Of a stretch of 64,000 nucleotides of DNA, positions 57,805 to 64,000 are shown piece by piece; within the stretch, counting starts at the first letter, position 1; every line of letters begins with the position of its first letter. Under the pieces are notes generated by a model. That model was not told the DNA's origin. It saw only the letters and a list, made by a program, of their open reading frames with translations, and did no database searches. This stretch comes from Zerene cesonia (taxonomy: Eukaryota; Arthropoda; Insecta; Lepidoptera; Pieridae): NCBI RefSeq assembly GCF_012273895.1, contig NC_052106.1:2728001-2792000 (forward strand). Reading direction: 5' to 3'. A program made the translations under genes and the position numbers.

Positions 57805-59820
57805 TAGATAAGTACCTACGAGTATTGTGACAATGGTCGAACCGGAGTTGCGGCATCTCCTCTGATTTCCTGCTGTTCAGACTGCTAATATTGAATGTGC
57901 TATGTTATTGATAAAGTTTAATGGAAATATGTATAACAACATTTTTAATAATTTTGCTACTCTTTAAAAATATAATGATAGATATCTACTTAATAAATCC
58001 GTAGCACAGATTACTTTCTACGTCTTGTAGGTTGTTTCATTTTATTGTCAAAATTTGACGGCGGCTTGGTAGTCGTAAATAAAAATTAATTCGATAATTC
58101 GAAATTAGAAAATTATTTTGTTTTGTTATAAATTTGACTTGAATTGAGAAACATTAGCACTGTTCCCCTTTTATATTATAACTGTTACATTATCGTCTAT
58201 TATTTACAAAGTTTTAACGGTTTTCATATTTAAAACGCTACGTCACCCATTTAAAGGCGTGCACGTGTCCATTCAACGAGACGTTAAGGTACTTTGTTAG
58301 AAAATGAACGATAGGCGAGTTGCTAAAGTTCTGATTGATGACTGTATAAAGAGTTCTAACAATTGCACTTTGACCTTCACAACCTCGAGGAAAGAACTGG
58401 TTGAATACAGTTTTCTTAGCTTTCCCAACTTACAGGAACAGAAGAATGATGTGAATTGTTATAGTGCTAAGTGATTTTTAAAGGTTTTTATCAATGTGTC
58501 TTATGGATATACACACGAATTAAATTATTTGTAATTAATTGACTATTTTAACATTGACATTAATGTCCGGTCGCAATGTCAGATTTTCTTGTAGGTCTCA
58601 AACTTGGTGACAATAAGGATCAAAGAAGGAAAGTTTATTTACATACACATATATACTACTTATTAATATAGCCCATGCCCTGATAGAATTCAATTCACTA
58701 TCACAACTGTTTTCGTAGATAGTTCTATAAATAACAACTGTATGCATTAATGAATAGACAAGCGTTTCGGGCACAAACAAGTACTACTAACACAGTTTTT
58801 CTAAGCAGTTTTTGAACCCAATTCTCCCTAATAAGGAGTAACGTATTAGGACAGCCTCAATTCGATCGTCCAACTTTTTATATCTGCGCTGAGTGCCCTC
58901 TTAACAAAGATTGAATTGGGGAATGTTGTCGTGCTTGTGTATATTTATGTTACGTTAGTGATTTGCTGTGAACACTAGGCGTTTGAGTTGTTCTTGTATT
59001 TAACAATAGAATTGCTTTTGTGTTGGAGTTTTGTTTAACAAGATAATTATAAATGTTGAAATGTTAAATTTTTATGATATTTCAACTATATAATTGATTC
59101 GTTATGTTAATAAAAACGATTTTTGCGAAGGAACATCAGGGGCAGCTAGTCAGAGTACGATATAAAAAAATTGTGTGTATTCTGATAAATTAAGATGTAA
59201 GGGTTTGTAAATTTTATTTATTTTTTAGATACAGTAATTAATTCACGGGATTGAAGTAGCAAGTAAACAGATCTAATTAATAAATATGATCTACTTTATG
59301 TATTTTCGCCTCATTAAAATGGCGCTTAATTGTAATCAATACAAATATATGTGGTGAAATAAATTTGATAAAATTATTATGGGTATCAAAATTTCAATAG
59401 AATCACGTCCCGACGTCTTAAATAAATTGACCTAGTCAATGTGACCCTCTGCGGAATAGCGGATTTAAAATTGTTCTTTTCGCTATAATATATAATTTGA
59501 GAATTGAAATATTCAATGATATTGTATTGAATTAATAAGATTTAGACAAATTTACGTTGACACCAAACACAGTTAGAACAACTTTCCAATTTTTTTAACA
59601 GCAATACTCATTTCTTAATAATTATATATTCTTCTTCTCCTAATAGCCCACCCAATGAATAGGGACTCCGTCAATGTTCATTATTTCTATGTGGGAGCCG
59701 CAGGATTTAAATTTCAAAGAGTCAGGCTGATACGATTGTGACATTTCGTAACTGCGACGGTATGAACTAATAAAATTAATGAAAATTATTTTGTCATTAA
59801 TTAATGAACAAAAAAGGCAA
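57805..59820. other. unassigned DNA
   Basis: On the minus strand about 57895-57830 reads QSEQQEIRGDAATPVRPL between an acceptor-like TTAGCAG and GTAGGTAC, an isolated exon-like block. A minus TATA-like ATATAAAAAG lies at about 58885. A plus ORF of 57 codons begins at 58303. None can be tied into a gene. Confidence 0.25.
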
Positions 59821-59827
59821 AAAAGGC

Positions 59828-60155
59828 AGCGTTATAATGTCATAGCGGGCAACTGAGCTTGTGGTTCGCCTGATGGTAAGCGATCACCACCGCCCATGAA
59901 CATTCGCAAAGGTAGGGCCTCTGCGAATGCGCTGCCCGATTTTTTGGGGTAAGGGAAAAGGAATGGATTAACGACTGGAAAGAAGGAATGGACGGGGCGG
60001 GTGAGGAAAAGGAAACGGGCCTCCGGCTCCCCCACTCACCGTACGAAACACAGTGGCATGCCACTATTTCACGCCGGTTTTCTGTGGGGGTGTGGTACTT
60101 CCCCGGTGCGAGCTGGCCCAATTCGTGCCGAAGCGTGCTCGACTACCACAATAAA
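59828..60155 (-). mobile_element. family B short retroelement, full-length-like
   Basis: Reverse copy, from 'atgtcatagcgggcaactga' to 'gcgtgctcgactaccacaat'. Internal blocks match 28163-28482 closely. Confidence 0.78.
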
Positions 60156-60567
60156 AAAATGATACAAGTGTTGTTTTTGGTATGGCCAAAGCAGAACCAA
60201 TGCAAAATCTTACTTGTGAAGACTACGATTAAGATATTTACTCAATCTATCTGGCTCATAATCAATCAGCTTATCCGAACCTTTGCGCTTATTATTATAT
60301 TTCTAAATTATGTTCACTAAAAGACATATAATTCCCGAAAGTAAAACACATAATAAATTACCTATTATTTTCTTGCGTCAATGTGACAGCAAATGAATGC
60401 AGCCCAAGTGAGCCATTTGTGTCAAAATATATTGCGTAATCTTTGTCCAATTTATCTCGATATAGGGTATTCGAAGCTTTTGTGCTCTTTCATGCCCACT
60501 ATATAAGTTTTTTTGGAAGTTTTTATGTAACGTAAATTAGTGAATTTAGTTTTTTTTATATTATTTC

Positions 60568-60759
60568 TTATGACGATTCAAAGTGGTTCTGTAAGAAGTC
60601 TATATGACTAAGAAAAGCTTGAGTTTGAGTTTCAAAATAAGAGAACTCCGGCCCAATAGTCGCTAAAAATAACATTAACCGTTTCCTTACATAAATTTGT
60701 ATATTTATTTTTTGTAGCATCTCAATCTTCAGCATCAGGTACAAATTTTTAACAAGCAT
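60568..60759 (-). other. coding-like ORF, 63 codons, unassigned
   Basis: The minus frame from an ATG at 60759 to TAA ends in a peptide of mixed composition (starting TIGPEFSYFETQTQAF). An acceptor-like GTTATTTTTAG lies just before that segment, so it may be a terminal exon of about 30 codons. No partner exon or family. Confidence 0.25.
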
Positions 60760-60839
60760 AATAATACAAAGGTACAATTTAAAACAAGCACGGAAAGAGA
60801 GTCGCACTCAAAGTTCTGACAATTGAACAAACAAGAGTT

Positions 60840-61555
60840 AATTGTAAATAGCGCGCGGTGTAACGAAAGGAGACAACTTTCTAGATGTTTCCCTTATTAG
60901 TTTAAAGAGCACAGCGAGGTGAACATCAAATAAAATGTTTAGTTGAAAAGTTTTCTTAATTTGCCTCAGAGAAAGATGGAACAATTTTATGATTTCATAT
61001 GTAATACTTGAATATTGAACATGTTTTTATATTTATTGCGAATCTCTCGGTATTAAATCTGAATAGCATACGAATAACATGAAGTAAAAAAGAAAACAAA
61101 ATTATGTATATAACAATTTTTAATTTCTAATACCATTAAATACAAATTTATATATATTTGAAGAACATAAAGATAGCTAAAATATAGATCATCCTTCGGG
61201 ATTCGAGGCTGTTTCTTTCGTAGTTTTACCTTACCTATATTTTCTAAATATACGTTATATCAAGTAAAAATTCTTCAGCCATGTTAAGATATTTTAGAAA
61301 GGGTCACTGAAACCTACATATATCATACCTAATATAAAGTATATGCTTATGAGACACGTATTGTGTCACCGTGTCTGAAATTATATGAAATTTCAATTAA
61401 CAAAAATTAAGAAGGAAAAGCTGATATCCTTTATTAAAGTTTCAGTTTTCTGTATTATTCGTGGATAAATAACAATCATACATTGTTTAAACAGAATACA
61501 TAATTAGAGCACGACATTTATTTATTATACTCGGTCCGCCCTGTATTTGTCCGTG
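60840..61555. other. AT-rich intergenic DNA
   Basis: Nothing firmly assigned. A minus frame ending KTTKETASNPEG near 61190 resembles the Thr/Glu-rich ends of the secreted proteins, but it has no adequate acceptor. Confidence 0.3.
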
Positions 61556-61559
61556 GTAC

Positions 61560-62175
61560 AAACAATTATAAAAAATAAGCAAGTTATCATTTAGGGATCA
61601 CGTACATGTCAAACGGATAAAGAATTTTTGAAATCGGTCCTGTAGTTCCTGAGTAAAGAGCGTATAAGCAAACAAACAAATAAATTCTTTATCCTTGTAT
61701 TATTAGTATGGAAAGAAATATGTTAACACAGTCGGTCAGACCTAACGACATTAGGTCTACTGGCTATGGCATATAGGCAGTAGGAGTCCGACATAACCCG
61801 CGGTCTTTCCCCAAAGGCTGAGGGTATGCATGAGCATTCTCCACTTTAAAAAAAATTCAGTCAGTGGGACCGTGTACTATAGCAGTTGTTAACCCATTGC
61901 ATAATCCATTGCGTCGTCTCAACATTCATTTAAGATTAATTTCACCAAAAATGTATATCTACAGACCAAATTATATGTTATACTAACTGTCCCGGCGAAC
62001 TTCGCAACGCCATAGAATATTGTTTCGATATATTTTCCTTATCGTTCTCAGCTTTTAAACCTTCCCAAGACCTCCAAGGACATATCAAGACCAAAATAAG
62101 ATAAATCCGTTCAGCCGTTCTCGAGTTTTAGCGAGACTAACGAACAGCAATTGATTTTTATATATAAGAGATTAA
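61560..62175. mobile_element. three adjacent retroelement fragments
   Basis: 61600-61705 is a tail ending 'ttgtattattagtatgg' (+). 61735-61855 on the minus strand carries 'cctttggggaaagaccgcgg gttatgtcggactcctactg', a phrase of a common lepidopteran LINE. 61978-62175 is a tail starting 'actaactgtcccggcgaact' (+). Confidence 0.55.
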
Positions 62176-62689
62176 GCTACTATTATTGGCAAATAACATG
62201 CAGTATAAAATAATGTATAGTTTAATGTTAATCGTAACTTGGTTAAGGTTTAATACGTTGATTTAATTGGCAGGCCAAAACATTCTTGTTTTAACACGTT
62301 TGTATGAGATATATGTTATAGGTTCTTTGTTATTGGTTCGTCAAATGTCTTTATGGTGGAATAATGTTATAGAAAATTATTTTATATTCAAAGATACGTA
62401 AAAAAATAACAAACGTTTTTATAAGAGATTCTAAATTTAACATATTTAATGAGTCAATTATGAGTATGACTGGAGAAAACATCCTATTCAGTGAATTTAG
62501 AGATGATCATGATAGAATAAAATATAATTTGAAAGGGAAACATTCTTCCTACGAACTCTTTATTAAAATCATGTTCAATATTGTATTCATGTTATGTATC
62601 TTTACAAAATATAAGAAAAAAAATTAAATGAACATTTTTTTAAATATTCATAGTGACATGACAGTCCAAATATCTATTCACTTAATAGG

Positions 62690-62900
62690 GCTGTCATAAA
62701 AGTGGCATAATTTAGTAGGCGGAGCTGAGTAATGAGGTAATTTCCACGCCGAAACGCCAACTTGTGAGAAATGACACGACAGCTGAGAAAATATTCAAGA
62801 TTCTATTGTCTCCCGCCCACCTTTAGCAAAACAATAGCTTTGGTAAAGTAACCGCCGGCTTTCATAACTTTGCCTTTAACTATGGGATGCTATTTGACGA
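62690..62900. promoter_or_regulatory. possible conserved regulatory island
   Basis: A block of balanced composition in AT-rich DNA, without an ORF or repeat signature. It contains ACAATAG and ATTGT (Sox-type), TCATAAA (Hox/Cdx-type) and TAATGAGGTAATT (homeodomain-type) words. The call rests on composition and word content only. Confidence 0.2.
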
Positions 62901-63471
62901 AATTATTAAGACGTTAAAAGGACACTGTTATTTTTGCCAATTACTATATATTCTTGTACAAACGTTTGTAATAATATATGATATTATTATATCGATAAAT
63001 GGTGGTGGTAATAGTATCATGTTTTTACAGTGATTTACGGGACTGGCGATGCGAAGTTTTCTATAAATCATATTGTAAGCATCAACAGCATCATAAGATG
63101 CTCCTAGTTAGATATTTTTGTTGAAGAAAGTATTGCCTAGCAAACAAATGCATTTTTATTATAATGTGCATAGAACTAGCATGCAAATTTCGTTTCATTA
63201 ATTGATATAGAAAAATTAAAATGTCTCAGTACGAACGTTTAGAATCCAATCCAGTGTAATTACGTTTAGTTTAAGTTTTACACGCTAGGCGTTTAACACG
63301 TGGTTAAATTTAAGTTTAAATTACGTCAAATAGAATACTGGTTCAGGTTTAAGGAACTACGTATTATACTAAGGTTTGCTGCAAAATCTTCATCTGTACA
63401 GCTTCCCATGAAACTGTCCTAGCACGTAATATTCGCATGCAATTAGTTTGAATGCGGCTTAGTTATGAAGT

Positions 63472-63526
63472 TATAAATAGAACATTATGAGATTCTGTAG
63501 AATGATAGTTCCAGAACGTTCTGGAA
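63472..63526 (-). promoter_or_regulatory. four-unit heat-shock element with TATA box
   Basis: TTCcaGAAcgTTCtgGAA at 63509-63526 has four perfect alternating NGAAN units. On the minus strand a TATTTATAA TATA-type box follows at 63480-63472, giving heat-shock promoter spacing and a start near 63445. Downstream on the minus strand there is only a 27-codon ORF (ATG about 63410) and an AATAAA near 63150, so the transcript may be short. On the plus strand the same TATA (TATAAATAG) would precede the element, a less usual order. Confidence 0.5.
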
Positions 63527-63679
63527 AAGTTTACTCTAACACGTGAATACAACTCGATCCAAGGTCGCATTGTCTTTAGTTTGAATTCACTTGGAAGATC
63601 TTAAAAGTACTTCTGATCAGCTAATAATGTAAAAATAGTTTCACTACAATTATACTTTACTATCGCATCTGGAATTAAA

Positions 63680-64000
63680 ATTTTCAACCGACGTTTCGTG
63701 ACGAAAAAAAAAGGCGGGTACTTAATTCATCTGTAATTTGCTGCTCGCTAACTCCGTGGATGTTCAACCGATAGACGTGATTATTTTATATGAATTTATT
63801 GTCATTTGTTCCCAATCCAAATATGTGGAGGAATGAAACCTACGTATGAAACATATTTAGTAAAAATCTACGTTTATTCTAGTACATAAGTACATAAAAG
63901 AGTACACAACGACTCGGTGCAAGATCACTTATTTTCAAAACAGCTTAATTAATGGTTATAAAATTTGTAAAAAATAGTTTTTTTTTTATGTATATGCCTA
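63680..64000. other. repeat fragment and AT-rich end of window
   Basis: 63680-63800 starts 'tttcaaccgacgtttcgtga' and belongs to the dispersed 'caaccgac' repeat type. The remaining bases show nothing. Confidence 0.35.

Noticed and set aside
61180..61215. Minus-strand Thr/Glu-rich end (KTTKETASNPEG) as another family member
   Set aside because: A stop lies directly upstream in frame and the only possible acceptor lacks a pyrimidine tract.

Overview
This is a window of insect nuclear DNA, almost certainly from a moth or butterfly. The sequence is AT-rich, introns are large, no ORF is long, and the spaces are filled with repeats of lepidopteran type: tRNA-headed SINEs with a TGATGATGAT tail, a second Bm1-like tRNA SINE, retroelement tails of the 'ccccgcggtttcacccgcg ... 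aatattagtaggat' type, and mariner ends. Three placeholder gaps of exactly 1000 N interrupt the window.

Layout. 1.7-3.3 kb: a minus-strand gene for a 67-residue single-pass membrane protein, with a probable non-coding first exon and an NRF-1-type promoter. 4-10 kb: repeats and unassigned intergenic DNA. 10.9-11.1 kb: a plus-strand terminal exon of an unrecognised gene, followed by a 160-bp (TA)n palindrome. 12-17 kb: retroelement debris. 17.4-17.8 kb: an intronless, CpG-rich minus-strand gene whose product carries a Hairy/Orange-like helix but no visible bHLH, with an E-box-rich upstream region.

20-53 kb: the most interesting part. I joined by hand three multi-exon genes for small secreted proteins, none of which is visible as a single ORF. 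They are a 118-residue Cys/Thr-rich protein (29.8-31.6 kb, +), a 107-residue glycosylation-site- and His-rich protein (40.7-44.9 kb, +), and an 87-residue Cys/Thr-rich protein (47.2-52.8 kb, -). Each has a TATA box, a short 5' UTR and a signal-peptide exon that ends in phase 1. Two more terminal exons (21.3 kb and 51.9 kb, both +) have the same phase and a similar closely spaced Cys pattern, so they may be further members whose 5' ends I cannot place. I propose a local cluster of small, probably tissue-specific secreted proteins. The gene models rest on reading frame, splice sites and phase only. I could not run homology or transcript searches, and I recognise no named family.

Other items: two strong heat-shock elements, each next to a TATA box (37.5 kb +, 63.5 kb -), an RFX X-box, paired E2F-like sites, and mariner copies that coincide with two of the assembly gaps. 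53-64 kb has no gene I can assign with confidence, only repeats and a few coding-like islands.
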